A stretch of DNA of 10,231 nt from an uncultured Eubacteriales bacterium. GTDB taxonomy: Bacteria; Bacillota; Clostridia; Monoglobales; Firm-18. The position numbers and the translations under genes were made by a program. Each line of letters opens with the position of its first letter. The stretch's first letter is position 1. The stretch is from contig CAJLYO010000041.1 of assembly GCA_905210885.1 (NCBI GenBank), positions 1 through 10,231 on the forward strand, given 5' to 3'. This document shows, one piece after another, positions 1 through 7,256 of the stretch. The notes under the pieces are model-generated. The model ran no database searches, had not been told where the DNA came from, and was given only the letters and a program-made list of their open reading frames with translations.

Positions 1-242
1 TTCCGGATACGCTTGATACCAAGATTTATGACGAGATAATCGCCGTTGAAAACGAGGACGCATTTAAAACAGGCAGAGAAATTGCACGCGGCGAAGGCGT
101 GCTTGTGGGAATTTCCTCGGGCGCTGCTGTTTATGCGGCTTCCGTACTGGCAAAAAGACCCGAGAACAAGGGCAAGACAATAGTTGCGCTGCTGCCCGAT
201 ACAGGCGACAGATACCTTTCGACTCCTATGTTTGCAGACTGA
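1..242 (+). CDS. cysK: Cysteine synthase (O-acetylserine sulfhydrylase), C-terminal part
   Basis: This is the 3' end of a PLP-dependent cysteine synthase, which makes cysteine from O-acetylserine and sulfide in the cytoplasm. Only the last 79 residues are present; the first full codon is at base 3 and the TGA stop is at 240-242. Two hallmarks of the CysK/CysM fold are visible: GVLVGISSGAAVYAA (the glycine-serine loop of the large domain) and LLPDTGDRYLST close to the C-terminus, which holds the serine that contacts the PLP pyridine nitrogen. The protein stops soon after this motif, as many CysK proteins do. The lysine that binds PLP lies in the missing N-terminal part. CysK is more likely than CysM or cystathionine beta-synthase because of the PDTGDRYLST motif and the lack of a C-terminal extension. 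No clear terminator follows in the 64-base gap before the next gene. Confidence 0.88.
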   Translation, partial: PDTLDTKIYDEIIAVENEDAFKTGREIARGEGVLVGISSGAAVYAASVLAKRPENKGKTIVALLPDTGDRYLSTPMFAD

Positions 243-306
243 TTTTAACAGCAAGCCGTGTTTCATCATAAACTGTATTAGAATATAATATAAGGAATGA
301 TGAAAT

Positions 307-1269
307 ATGCGAAAAATTTTTGCGGCAGTATTGTCTGTTGTTATGTTGACGCAGCTTTGCGTGTTTGCCTTTCCGCCTTCTTCAGATACGCTGTATGAAG
401 GGATTGACGTAAGTCAGTGGCAGGGCGAAATAGATTTTGAAAGGGTAAAAAACGATAATATAAGGGTTGTGTATATCCGCTCAAGCGAAGGCTTCGGGTA
501 TACCGACCCGTATTTTCGCGTTAATTATGAAAAAGCAAAAGCTGCCGGGCTTAAAGTAGGATTTTATCACTATATGACGGCAGAAACGCCGGAACAGGCT
601 CGTATTCAGGCACGGTTTTTTGTTTCACTGATTAAGAATATGGATTTTGACTGCCGTCTTGCTATGGATTACGAATACTTTTACGGACTTAACAAGGCGC
701 AGATTAATGCGGCGGCACGTACGTTTTTATCGGAGGTACAGCGTTTATCGGGTAAAGCTGTTGTGCTGTACAGCGACGCATATGACGCGGCGGAGGTTTT
801 TGAAATTACACAGTATCCCGTATGGGTGGCAGACTACGGAACAAGCGAACCGCAAAACGGCAACTGGAAAACGTGGATTGGCTTTCAGTATACCGATGCC
901 GGGCGGATAAACGGGATAATAGGCAGAGTTGACAGAGATAAGTTTACGTCTGAAATTTTTCTTTCAGATGACGGCGAGTCTGATGTGTACACCGTGCAAA
1001 AGGGTGATACTCTCTGGGCGATTGCGGTAAAGTACGGTACTACGGTTTCGGAACTTGCAAGGCTTAACGGTATTTCAAATCCTAATCTGATTTATCCGGG
1101 GCAAAGGCTTGTACTGCCGAAAAGCCGTATTTCCTATACGGTAAGGCGCGGCGATACTCTTTGGGGCATTGCGCAAAAATACAAAACTTCCGTGAAAAAG
1201 CTTGCCGATATTAACAAAATAAGCAATCCGTCTTTGATATATCCCGGCGAGGTAATCTATATCAATTAA
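307..1269 (+). CDS. Secreted GH25 muramidase (lysozyme) with two C-terminal LysM repeats
   Basis: This is a predicted exported peptidoglycan hydrolase that cleaves the MurNAc-GlcNAc bond. Residues 1 to about 22 form a signal peptide (MRKI, then a hydrophobic stretch ending CVFAFP). The GH25 domain covers about residues 30-215. The family's acidic residues are present: D34 in GIDVSQWQG, and D121 and E123 in AMDYE; FQYTDAGRINGI (193-204) matches the usual conserved strand near the domain end. Two LysM repeats follow at about 228-271 and 277-320, each with GDTLW and ISNPxLIYPG, and would anchor the enzyme to the wall. At 320 residues it is complete. The ATG at 307 is preceded by a modest AAGGA at 292-296. 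A strong terminator follows at 1293-1318, so it is separate from the purine operon. It may be a housekeeping or spore-related wall enzyme; nothing around it suggests a prophage. Confidence 0.9.
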   Translation: MRKIFAAVLSVVMLTQLCVFAFPPSSDTLYEGIDVSQWQGEIDFERVKNDNIRVVYIRSSEGFGYTDPYFRVNYEKAKAAGLKVGFYHYMTAETPEQARIQARFFVSLIKNMDFDCRLAMDYEYFYGLNKAQINAAARTFLSEVQRLSGKAVVLYSDAYDAAEVFEITQYPVWVADYGTSEPQNGNWKTWIGFQYTDAGRINGIIGRVDRDKFTSEIFLSDDGESDVYTVQKGDTLWAIAVKYGTTVSELARLNGISNPNLIYPGQRLVLPKSRISYTVRRGDTLWGIAQKYKTSVKKLADINKISNPSLIYPGEVIYIN

Positions 1270-1292
1270 ATTCTATGTGTAGATACACAACG

Positions 1293-1318
1293 AAAACGGC
1301 AGAATATGCCGTTTTTTT
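1293..1318 (+). terminator. Rho-independent terminator after the GH25 gene
   Basis: A perfect 9-bp stem pairs AAAACGGCA (1293-1301) with TGCCGTTTT (1307-1315) around the loop GAATA, and the T run extends to 1318. It lies 24 bases after the muramidase stop and just ahead of the promoter of the purine operon, so it separates the two transcription units. Confidence 0.88.
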
Positions 1319-1344
1319 GTTGCATAACTTACATTGCTATATGG

Positions 1345-1373
1345 TTGCAAAAGGGAAAATTTTGTGGTATAAT
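1345..1373 (+). promoter_or_regulatory. Sigma-A type promoter of the purine operon
   Basis: A -35 box TTGCAA (1345-1350) and a perfect -10 box TATAAT (1368-1373) are separated by exactly 17 bp. Transcription would start near 1380, about 20 bases before the ATG at 1401, leaving little room for a leader or riboswitch. TTGCA also occurs at 1319-1323 and 1378-1382 on either side of the promoter. These copies could be part of an operator, but no known PurR-type box was recognised. This is the only good promoter seen before purN, so it probably drives the whole block. Confidence 0.8.
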
Positions 1374-1400
1374 GTATTTTGCAACAGGGGGATTTTTTGA

Positions 1401-2837
1401 ATGAAAAAAACTTACGTAACGTCTATGCCCAATCATATAGGAGCGTTTTTGAAGGCGAGCAGGTGTTTTTCTGCGCTTAATATCAACATCACCCGTGTAA
1501 GCTATAACAAGGCTGTTGATTCCCATACGCTGTTTATCGACGCGGAGGGCACGGCGCAGCAGCTTGAAAAAGCGGACGCAGAGCTTGAGAAAATCGGATA
1601 TTTGCAGGACAATAAAAGCAAGGTGAGTATTGTTCTGATAGAATTTTGTCTGAAAGATGTCCCGGGGAGCGTTACGGATATTCTGACCCTTATTAATGAC
1701 TTTAATTTTAATATTTCATATATGAGCTCACAGGAAAACGGCTCGGACTTTCAGCTTTTTAAAATGGGGCTGTATGTTGATGATGCGCAGAAAATTTCGG
1801 ACTTTTTGAAGGAAGCAAAAAAACTTTGCACGGTCCGCGTTATCGACTACAGCGGCTCTGAAAAAGTATATGATAACAGCATTTTTTACAATACATACGT
1901 TAACGGTCTTTCACAGCTTATGGGGCTGTCCGAAAAAATTAAAAATCAGCTTTTGGTGCATGTCAATCTTGCTATGCAAACTCTTGACGAACAAGGTTTG
2001 TCGCCTTACCGCACCTTTGACAGTATAAACAAATTTGCTGAGCTTTTATCGGTTTCTCAGAATGAAAATTTTTCACCAAGAATAAGTACTCACAAAATAA
2101 CGGAAAATACGGAAATTGCACTTATAGAACCGCCATGCGGCAGTAATACCGCCATAATCAAAAGTAACGGAAGGTATCTTTTTGTTGACAGCGGTTATGC
2201 TTGCTACAAAGAGGAAATGCTTAAAATTTTCAGAAAACTTATTCCAGAATACGATACGATTGAAAAATCAATGCTTTTGACTCATGCAGATGTTGACCAC
2301 GGTGGACTTTTAAATGAGTTTGACAAGATTTATGCAAGCGTTAAAACCGCGGCGTGCCTGAAAAACGAATTTGAGGGCAAAAACGGTTTCCGTGAGGAAA
2401 ACCCGCTGCATAAGCCGTATATAAGCATATGCAAAATTCTTACCTCGTACATGCCGCCAAACCCCGAAAAAGTTGTTCCTCTTTGGGATAACCGCGAAAA
2501 ACTGAATGACCCGCTTACGCAAATCGGGACATTTGATTTCGAGGAACTGCATTTCGAAGTTTACGAGGGCAAAGGCGGACACCTGCCGGGCGAGGTTGTG
2601 CTTATTGACTACAACAGGCATCTTGCATTTACCGGTGATATTTATGTTAATGTGCACGGTCTTACACCCCAGCAGACGGAATACAACAAATACGCGCCGA
2701 TTCTTATGACGTCTGTTGATACCGACCCGAAGCTGTGCGCTATGGAACGCAGAGCCGTAATGCAGCGGCTTGGCGTGGGCGACTGGCAGATTTTCGGCGC
2801 TCACGGGTTTAAAAAGGATTACTCTGTTAATTCATAA
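1401..2837 (+). CDS. Tandem ACT domains fused to a metallo-beta-lactamase-fold hydrolase
   Basis: This is a predicted cytoplasmic two-part protein of 478 residues. The N-terminal part looks like two ACT-type ligand-binding domains, at about 1-70 (with NHIGAFLKASR) and 75-150 (with DVPGSVTDILTLI). Such domains usually sense small metabolites, often amino acids. A helical linker runs to about 235, followed by a metallo-beta-lactamase fold. Metal ligands visible are H295, D297, D299 and H300 in HADVDHGG, then H394 in GGHLPGE, D413 in TGD and H468 in GAHG. The HxDxDH form of the motif resembles the ComEC-type branch more than classic HxHxDH enzymes. The substrate is unknown. The ATG at 1401 has a GGGGGA site at 1387-1392. 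The gene heads the operon and is followed after 27 bases by purE, which suggests a link to purine or one-carbon metabolism. The domain calls are good; the role is open. Confidence 0.8.
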   Translation: MKKTYVTSMPNHIGAFLKASRCFSALNINITRVSYNKAVDSHTLFIDAEGTAQQLEKADAELEKIGYLQDNKSKVSIVLIEFCLKDVPGSVTDILTLINDFNFNISYMSSQENGSDFQLFKMGLYVDDAQKISDFLKEAKKLCTVRVIDYSGSEKVYDNSIFYNTYVNGLSQLMGLSEKIKNQLLVHVNLAMQTLDEQGLSPYRTFDSINKFAELLSVSQNENFSPRISTHKITENTEIALIEPPCGSNTAIIKSNGRYLFVDSGYACYKEEMLKIFRKLIPEYDTIEKSMLLTHADVDHGGLLNEFDKIYASVKTAACLKNEFEGKNGFREENPLHKPYISICKILTSYMPPNPEKVVPLWDNREKLNDPLTQIGTFDFEELHFEVYEGKGGHLPGEVVLIDYNRHLAFTGDIYVNVHGLTPQQTEYNKYAPILMTSVDTDPKLCAMERRAVMQRLGVGDWQIFGAHGFKKDYSVNS

Positions 2838-2864
2838 TTTACATATGAAAGGAAATGATTGCTT

Positions 2865-3362
2865 ATGATGAAAGTTGCGGTTATAATGGGCAGCGACTCT
2901 GATTTGCCCGTTATCAAAAAAGGACTGTCGGTTCTGAAAAAATTCGGCGTTCCCTTTGAGGTGCGTGTAATTTCTGCCCACAGGACGCCCTATGACGCGG
3001 AAAAATTTGCGGCAAATGCTTCCGATAACGGCTTTGGCGTAATTATCGGCGCTGCCGGAAAAGCGGCTCACCTTGCCGGAGTTTTGGCGGCGTTTACGAC
3101 GCTTCCGGTTATAGGACTTCCAATAAAATCGTCCACAATGGACGGACTTGATTCGCTTTTGTCGATGGTTCAGATGCCAAAGGGTATCCCGGTTGCAACG
3201 GTTGCAATTGACGGAGCGGAAAACGCGGCGCTTTTGGCTGTTCAGATTCTGGCGCTTTCCGATAAAGGGCTTTCCGATAAGCTTTTCGAATATAAAAAAG
3301 AAATGGCGGAGGAAGTAAAACGTAAAGACGCTGCATTGCAGCAGGAAATAAATAATTTGTAA
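2865..3362 (+). CDS. purE: PurE, N5-carboxyaminoimidazole ribonucleotide mutase (class I)
   Basis: PurE moves the carboxyl group of N5-CAIR to carbon, giving CAIR, in de novo purine synthesis. Family marks are MGSDSDLP (8-15), the catalytic-loop SAHRTP (37-42, with H39) and the GAAGKAAHLAGV core (63-73). SAHRTP is typical of class I enzymes, which normally need PurK to supply N5-CAIR; class II enzymes differ here. No purK is in the window. The product is 165 residues, normal for the family. The start is uncertain: AAAGGA at 2848-2853 is 11 bases before the ATG at 2865, 14 before the ATG at 2868, and 5 before an in-frame TTG at 2859. Conservation begins at MKVAVIMGSDSD, so 2865 or 2868 is favoured. 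It lies 14 bases ahead of purC, within the operon. Confidence 0.93.
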   Translation: MMKVAVIMGSDSDLPVIKKGLSVLKKFGVPFEVRVISAHRTPYDAEKFAANASDNGFGVIIGAAGKAAHLAGVLAAFTTLPVIGLPIKSSTMDGLDSLLSMVQMPKGIPVATVAIDGAENAALLAVQILALSDKGLSDKLFEYKKEMAEEVKRKDAALQQEINNL

Positions 3363-3375
3363 AGGAGTCTGTTAA

Positions 3376-4083
3376 ATGAAAAAGCTTGATTTACTGTATG
3401 AGGGAAAGGCAAAGAAGGTTTACACAACCGACAATGAGGACTATCTTATTGTAGATTACAAAGATGACGCAACAGCTTTTAACGGTGAGAAAAAAGGTAC
3501 AATCAGCGGTAAAGGCGTGATAAATAACAGAGTTTCCAACCACCTGTTTAAAATGCTTGCGGAAAAAGGCATAGAAAACCACTTCGTTGAGGAACTTTCC
3601 GACAGAGAGACGGTTGTGAAAAAGGTTGAAATTGTTCCTCTTGAGGTAATCGTAAGAAACATTGCGGCAGGCAGCTTTTCAAAACGCTACGGCGTTGAAG
3701 AGGGCAGAAAGCTCTTGTGCCCCACACTGGAGTTTTCCTATAAAGATGACGCTTTGGGCGACCCCCTTATTAACTCGTATCATGCAAAGGCTTTGGGGCT
3801 TGCAACAGATGAGGAAATCAAAAAAATCAGTGATATGGCATTCGCTGTCAATAAATTTTTAAGCGAATATCTTCTCAATATCGGAATTAAGCTTGTTGAT
3901 TTTAAGCTTGAGTTCGGCAGATTTAAAGGCAACATTATTCTTGCTGACGAAATTTCACCCGATACATGCCGTTTTTGGGACAAGGATACAAATCAAAAAC
4001 TTGATAAAGACCGTTTCAGACGCGATTTGGGCAATGTAGAGGACGCATACAAGGAGATAATGTCAAGAATGCTTGGCGAATAA
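3376..4083 (+). CDS. purC: PurC, SAICAR synthetase
   Basis: PurC joins aspartate to CAIR using ATP, giving SAICAR, the step directly after PurE. The glycine-rich ATP-binding start LLYEGKAKKVY is at 6-16. Other family signatures are EVIVRNIAAGSFSKRYG (90-106), KLVDFKLEFG (172-181) and the ILADEISPDTCRFWD motif (188-202). The length of 235 residues matches the short bacterial form. AAAGGAG at 3361-3367 sits 8 bases ahead of the ATG and overlaps the purE stop codon, consistent with translation along one message. Nothing is truncated or unusual. Confidence 0.96.
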   Translation: MKKLDLLYEGKAKKVYTTDNEDYLIVDYKDDATAFNGEKKGTISGKGVINNRVSNHLFKMLAEKGIENHFVEELSDRETVVKKVEIVPLEVIVRNIAAGSFSKRYGVEEGRKLLCPTLEFSYKDDALGDPLINSYHAKALGLATDEEIKKISDMAFAVNKFLSEYLLNIGIKLVDFKLEFGRFKGNIILADEISPDTCRFWDKDTNQKLDKDRFRRDLGNVEDAYKEIMSRMLGE

Positions 4084-4101
4084 TTTTAAGGAGAGTGTAC
4101 A

Positions 4102-5139
4102 ATGCAGAACAGTTATAAGGACGCAGGCGTTGACGTTCACGCAGGCTACGAAGCGGTAAGACTTATGAAAGAACATGTTGCGCGCACGGTTACAGAGGGC
4201 GTTTTGTCCGGTATCGGCGGTTTTGGCGGTTTGTTTGAGATTGACGCTTCAAAGTTCAATAATCTCGTGCTTGTTTCGGGTACCGATGGCGTGGGCACAA
4301 AGCTTAAGGTTGCAATGCTGAGCGATAAACACGACACAATCGGTCAGGACTGTGTGGCTATGTGCGTTAACGACATAGTTTGTTCCGGCGCAAAGCCGCT
4401 GTTTTTCCTGGATTATATAGCGGTTGGCAAAAATTATCCCGAAAAGGTTGCGAAAATCGTAAAGGGCGTGGCTGACGGCTGCGTTTTATCCGGCAGTGCT
4501 TTAGTCGGCGGTGAAACTGCCGAAATGCCCGGTTTATATGATATTGACGAGTATGACCTTGCAGGCTTTGCAGTGGGCGCTGTTGAAAAAAGCGAAATAA
4601 TTGACGGAAGTAAAGTAGCCCCCGGCGACGTTTTGGTGGGTATAGCCTCTTCCGGTATACACAGCAACGGTTATTCTCTGGTGCGCAAGATTTTCGGCTT
4701 GAACAGCGAAAACGCTAAGGCAAACCTTGAGATAAAATATGACGGACTGGACTGTACTTTGGGCGAAGAGCTTTTAAAGCCTACAAAAATTTACGCAAAA
4801 CAAATGCTTTCTGTTATTGAAAAATTCGACGTTAAAGCAATTTCCCATATTACGGGCGGCGGATTTTACGAAAATATTCCGCGTATGCTCCCAAAAAATG
4901 CAAAAGCGGTTATCAAAAAGGATTCTTTCCCGATTTTGCCTATATTTAAGCTTATGGCGGAAAAAGGAAACGTTTCGGAACAGAATATGTTCAACACATT
5001 TAATATGGGTATCGGCATGATATTTGCAATCGCACCGGAACAGGCAGACGCTGCCGTTTCTCATCTTGAAACTCTCGGCGAAAAGGCATATGTTTTGGGA
5101 ACTGTTGCCGAGGGAGAAAACGGGGTAGAGCTATGTTAA
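4102..5139 (+). CDS. purM: PurM, phosphoribosylformylglycinamidine cyclo-ligase (AIR synthetase)
   Basis: PurM closes the imidazole ring of FGAM with ATP to give AIR, the precursor of the PurE and PurC steps. The PurM/PurL-type nucleotide-binding fold shows as IGGFGGLFEID (38-48), SGTDGVGTKLK (59-69), VGGETAEMPGLY (135-146), ASSGIHSNGYSLVR (182-195) and HITGGGFYENIPRML (249-263). The product is 345 residues, full length for the family. AAGGAG at 4088-4093 is 8 bases before the ATG. Its last codons overlap the purN start by 7 bases (ATGTTAA), which suggests translational coupling. ATA is used for 8 isoleucines here, useful as a contrast with the antiporter gene downstream. Confidence 0.96.
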   Translation: MQNSYKDAGVDVHAGYEAVRLMKEHVARTVTEGVLSGIGGFGGLFEIDASKFNNLVLVSGTDGVGTKLKVAMLSDKHDTIGQDCVAMCVNDIVCSGAKPLFFLDYIAVGKNYPEKVAKIVKGVADGCVLSGSALVGGETAEMPGLYDIDEYDLAGFAVGAVEKSEIIDGSKVAPGDVLVGIASSGIHSNGYSLVRKIFGLNSENAKANLEIKYDGLDCTLGEELLKPTKIYAKQMLSVIEKFDVKAISHITGGGFYENIPRMLPKNAKAVIKKDSFPILPIFKLMAEKGNVSEQNMFNTFNMGIGMIFAIAPEQADAAVSHLETLGEKAYVLGTVAEGENGVELC

Positions 5140-5714
5140 ATATTGCGGTTTTGGTGTCCGGCGGCGGAAGTAATCTCCAGGCTATAATTGACAATATCGA
5201 GCACGGCGAAATAAACGGGCGGATTGTTACGGTTGTTTCAAATAAACCCGGGGTGTATGCGCTTACACGCGCAAAACTTCACAATATACCGTCGGTTGTG
5301 ATTGAAAGCAAGGGCAACCCGGAGTTTTCCTCACAGCTTATGCGACATCTTGAGGAAAACAATGTCGATTTGATTGTTCTTGCCGGATTTTTGTGCATTT
5401 TAAAGGACGAAATTTTAACGCGCTACAAAAACAAAATCATAAACGTTCACCCCTCGCTTATACCGTCATTTTGCGGTGACGGATTTTACGGACTTAAGGT
5501 TCATAAGGCGGCGCTTGATTACGGTGTTAAGGTAACCGGCGCAACGGTGCATTTTGTAAATGAGGTAACGGACGGAGGAAAAATAATACTGCAAAAGGCG
5601 GTGGAGGTGCTCCCGGACGATACACCGGAAACCTTGCAGCACCGCGTTATGGAGCAGGCTGAGTGGATAATACTTCCCAAGGCTGTAAAGATGTTTTGCA
5701 GCGGCGAAATTTAA
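5133..5714 (+). CDS. purN: PurN, phosphoribosylglycinamide (GAR) formyltransferase
   Basis: PurN transfers a formyl group from 10-formyl-tetrahydrofolate to GAR, giving FGAR. The phosphate-binding loop VSGGGSNLQAI is at 8-18. The catalytic triad expected from the E. coli enzyme is visible as N104 and H106 in INVHPSLIPSF, and D147 in VTDGGKII. The 193-residue length is typical. The start codon lies inside the end of purM; a weak GGGG at 5122-5125 serves as ribosome binding site, so coupling to purM is likely. It is the last intact purine gene in the window: 18 bases later begins a gene that looks like the next purine enzyme but turns into an antiporter. Confidence 0.95.
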   Translation: MLNIAVLVSGGGSNLQAIIDNIEHGEINGRIVTVVSNKPGVYALTRAKLHNIPSVVIESKGNPEFSSQLMRHLEENNVDLIVLAGFLCILKDEILTRYKNKIINVHPSLIPSFCGDGFYGLKVHKAALDYGVKVTGATVHFVNEVTDGGKIILQKAVEVLPDDTPETLQHRVMEQAEWIILPKAVKMFCSGEI

Positions 5715-5717
5715 GTT

Positions 5718-5724
5718 AAAGGAG
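5718..5724 (+). promoter_or_regulatory. Ribosome binding site that fixes the start of the chimeric gene
   Basis: AAAGGAG lies 8 bases before the ATG at 5733, a much better arrangement than the weak AGAGG at 5784-5788 before the internal ATG at 5796. It supports translation starting in the PurO-like segment, so that the antiporter would carry about 21 extra residues ahead of the internal methionine. A GTG at 5730 is also in frame but less well spaced. Confidence 0.7.
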
Positions 5725-5732
5725 AATATGTG

Positions 5733-5801
5733 ATGGAGCTTTACAATATCAATGATTTGCTTACCGAAAACGAATATCCCGGCAGAGGTATAATTATGGG
5801 C
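5733..5801 (+). pseudogene. Truncated N-terminus of a PurO-type IMP cyclohydrolase, fused to nhaC
   Basis: The first 23 codons after purN read MELYNINDLL, then TENEYPGRGIIMG. The YPGRGI(I/V)xG element near the N-terminus is characteristic, as I recall it, of IMP cyclohydrolases of the PurO type, which close the second ring of the purine and are found in clostridial operons next to purN. Position, spacing, ribosome binding site and codon choice (CCC, ATA) all fit the purine operon. The rest of that enzyme, about 200 residues, is missing: after GRK the frame continues as an NhaC antiporter. The exact break cannot be fixed and lies around 5796-5815. The PurO call rests on a short motif plus context. 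Confidence 0.62.
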
Positions 5802-7256
5802 AGAAAAATACCGTTTTGGCAAGTAATTCTTGTCATGATTGTAATGATTGCATTGCTTTATTGGTCAATCGTTAAAGACGCGGGAGAAAAACCGCATATT
5901 GCTTTAATGATTGCAGCACTGGTAGCAGGTATTGTTGCATGTTCAAACGGATGGAAATGGTCATATCTTGAACAGGGTATGATTGCAGCTATTCAGAGAT
6001 CCATGCAGGCAATCCTGATCCTTGCGATTTTAGGTGCAATTATTTCATCTTGGATGGCAGCGGGAACGATTCCTACAATGATGTATTACGGAATCAAAGT
6101 TATTAATCCTAAAATCTTCTTAGTAACATCCTGTTTGCTTTGCAGTATTGTATCATTGGCGACAGGATCGTCATGGTCCACTGCAGGTTCCATGGGCGTA
6201 GCGCTTATGGGTGTTGCTATGGGACTTGGAATCTCTGCTCCTTTGGCAGCAGGTATGATTATCGCAGGCGCGTACACAGGCGATAAGCTTTCTCCGTTAT
6301 CCGACTCAACAAACGTAGCAGCAGCTGCAGCTGAAACTCCGCTGTACGACCACGTTGGTGCTATGATGACAACGACGATTCCGAGCTTCTGTATTTCGTT
6401 CGTTCTATATTTAATCGTAGGTTTTGTGGTTATTGATACCTCTGGCTATGATGCATCTCTAGCGCAAGGGATCATGGACGCAATTGCTGACAATTTCTAT
6501 CTGTCCCCATGGATTATGATTCCTGTATTGGTCGTTATCTTTGCAGCGGTTAAGAGAATCCCTGCAATTCCGTCGCTTCTGCTCGCTGCAGCAGTGGCAG
6601 CTGTAATCGCAATCTTGGCACAAGGAGCCTCCCTTCCTGATGTCCTTATCGGTCTTCAGGCAGGTTTCTCAATCGAAACAGGAAACGAATATGCAGACAG
6701 TCTTCTCAACAGAGGCGGCCTTGACTCCATGCTTTGGACTATTTCCTTAATCATGTTCGCACTTGCATACGGCGGAATGATGGAAAAGTGCAGATTCGTG
6801 GAATCCCTTATGGGCGGAATCGTTAAGAGAGTGAAATCCACAGCAAGCCTTGTTGCGGCAACCATTATCACAGGTATCATCTGCGACGTTATCCTGACTG
6901 ACCAGTACCTTGCAATCATGATTCCTTCCCGTATGTTCAGAGATGAATTCGACAAGAGAGATCTTTCAAGATCCTTCCTGTCAAGAACTACAGAAGACGG
7001 TGCGACTCTGTGGTCACCAATGATTCCTTGGAACGGATGTGGAGCTTATCAGGCAGCAACTCTGGGAGTTCACAACTTTGCATTCATGCCGTTTGCATTC
7101 GTTAACCTTATCAACCCGGTACTTGCCGTTGTAATTACTGCATTCGGAATCGGCGTTAAGTATAAAGAATATGACGGATTGAGAGGTGCTGAACTCAGGG
7201 CTGCAAAGGCTAAGAAAAAAGCTGAACTCGCAGCAGCAAAGAAAGAAGCAAAATAA
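5733..7256 (+). CDS. nhaC: NhaC-family Na+/H+ antiporter with a foreign N-terminal extension
   Basis: This is a polytopic membrane protein of about 11-12 helices that probably exchanges Na+ for H+. Family marks are GSSWSTAG (145-152), GAYTGDKLSPLSDSTN (179-194), the second-half YGGMMEKCRFVESL (346-359) and TEDGATLWSPMIPWN (420-434). The tail (about 483-507) is rich in lysine and alanine and cytoplasmic in style. The antiporter part starts at about residue 22 (MGRKIPFWQVI); the internal ATG at 5796 may be the original start, with a weak AGAGG site. Residues 1-23 look like a purine enzyme, so the whole frame is a chimera. No ATA codon occurs among about 50 isoleucines after residue 27, AGA or AGG is used for nearly all arginines, and GCA is favoured for alanine, unlike the purine genes. 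As drawn, its transcription would come from the purine promoter, because no nearer one was seen. Confidence 0.85.
   Translation: MELYNINDLLTENEYPGRGIIMGRKIPFWQVILVMIVMIALLYWSIVKDAGEKPHIALMIAALVAGIVACSNGWKWSYLEQGMIAAIQRSMQAILILAILGAIISSWMAAGTIPTMMYYGIKVINPKIFLVTSCLLCSIVSLATGSSWSTAGSMGVALMGVAMGLGISAPLAAGMIIAGAYTGDKLSPLSDSTNVAAAAAETPLYDHVGAMMTTTIPSFCISFVLYLIVGFVVIDTSGYDASLAQGIMDAIADNFYLSPWIMIPVLVVIFAAVKRIPAIPSLLLAAAVAAVIAILAQGASLPDVLIGLQAGFSIETGNEYADSLLNRGGLDSMLWTISLIMFALAYGGMMEKCRFVESLMGGIVKRVKSTASLVAATIITGIICDVILTDQYLAIMIPSRMFRDEFDKRDLSRSFLSRTTEDGATLWSPMIPWNGCGAYQAATLGVHNFAFMPFAFVNLINPVLAVVITAFGIGVKYKEYDGLRGAELRAAKAKKKAELAAAKKEAK

Noticed and set aside
284..289. TATAAT before the GH25 gene as a -10 box
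   Set aside because: No -35 box is found at the right distance, and the transcript would start inside the ribosome binding site.
1269..1400. Riboswitch or long leader in front of the purine operon
   Set aside because: The promoter places the transcript start about 20 bases before the ATG, leaving no room for an aptamer.
2310..2804. Open frame of 164 codons on the minus strand
   Set aside because: It lies fully inside the ACT-MBL gene, has no ribosome binding site or recognisable domain, and the plus-strand protein has clear family motifs.
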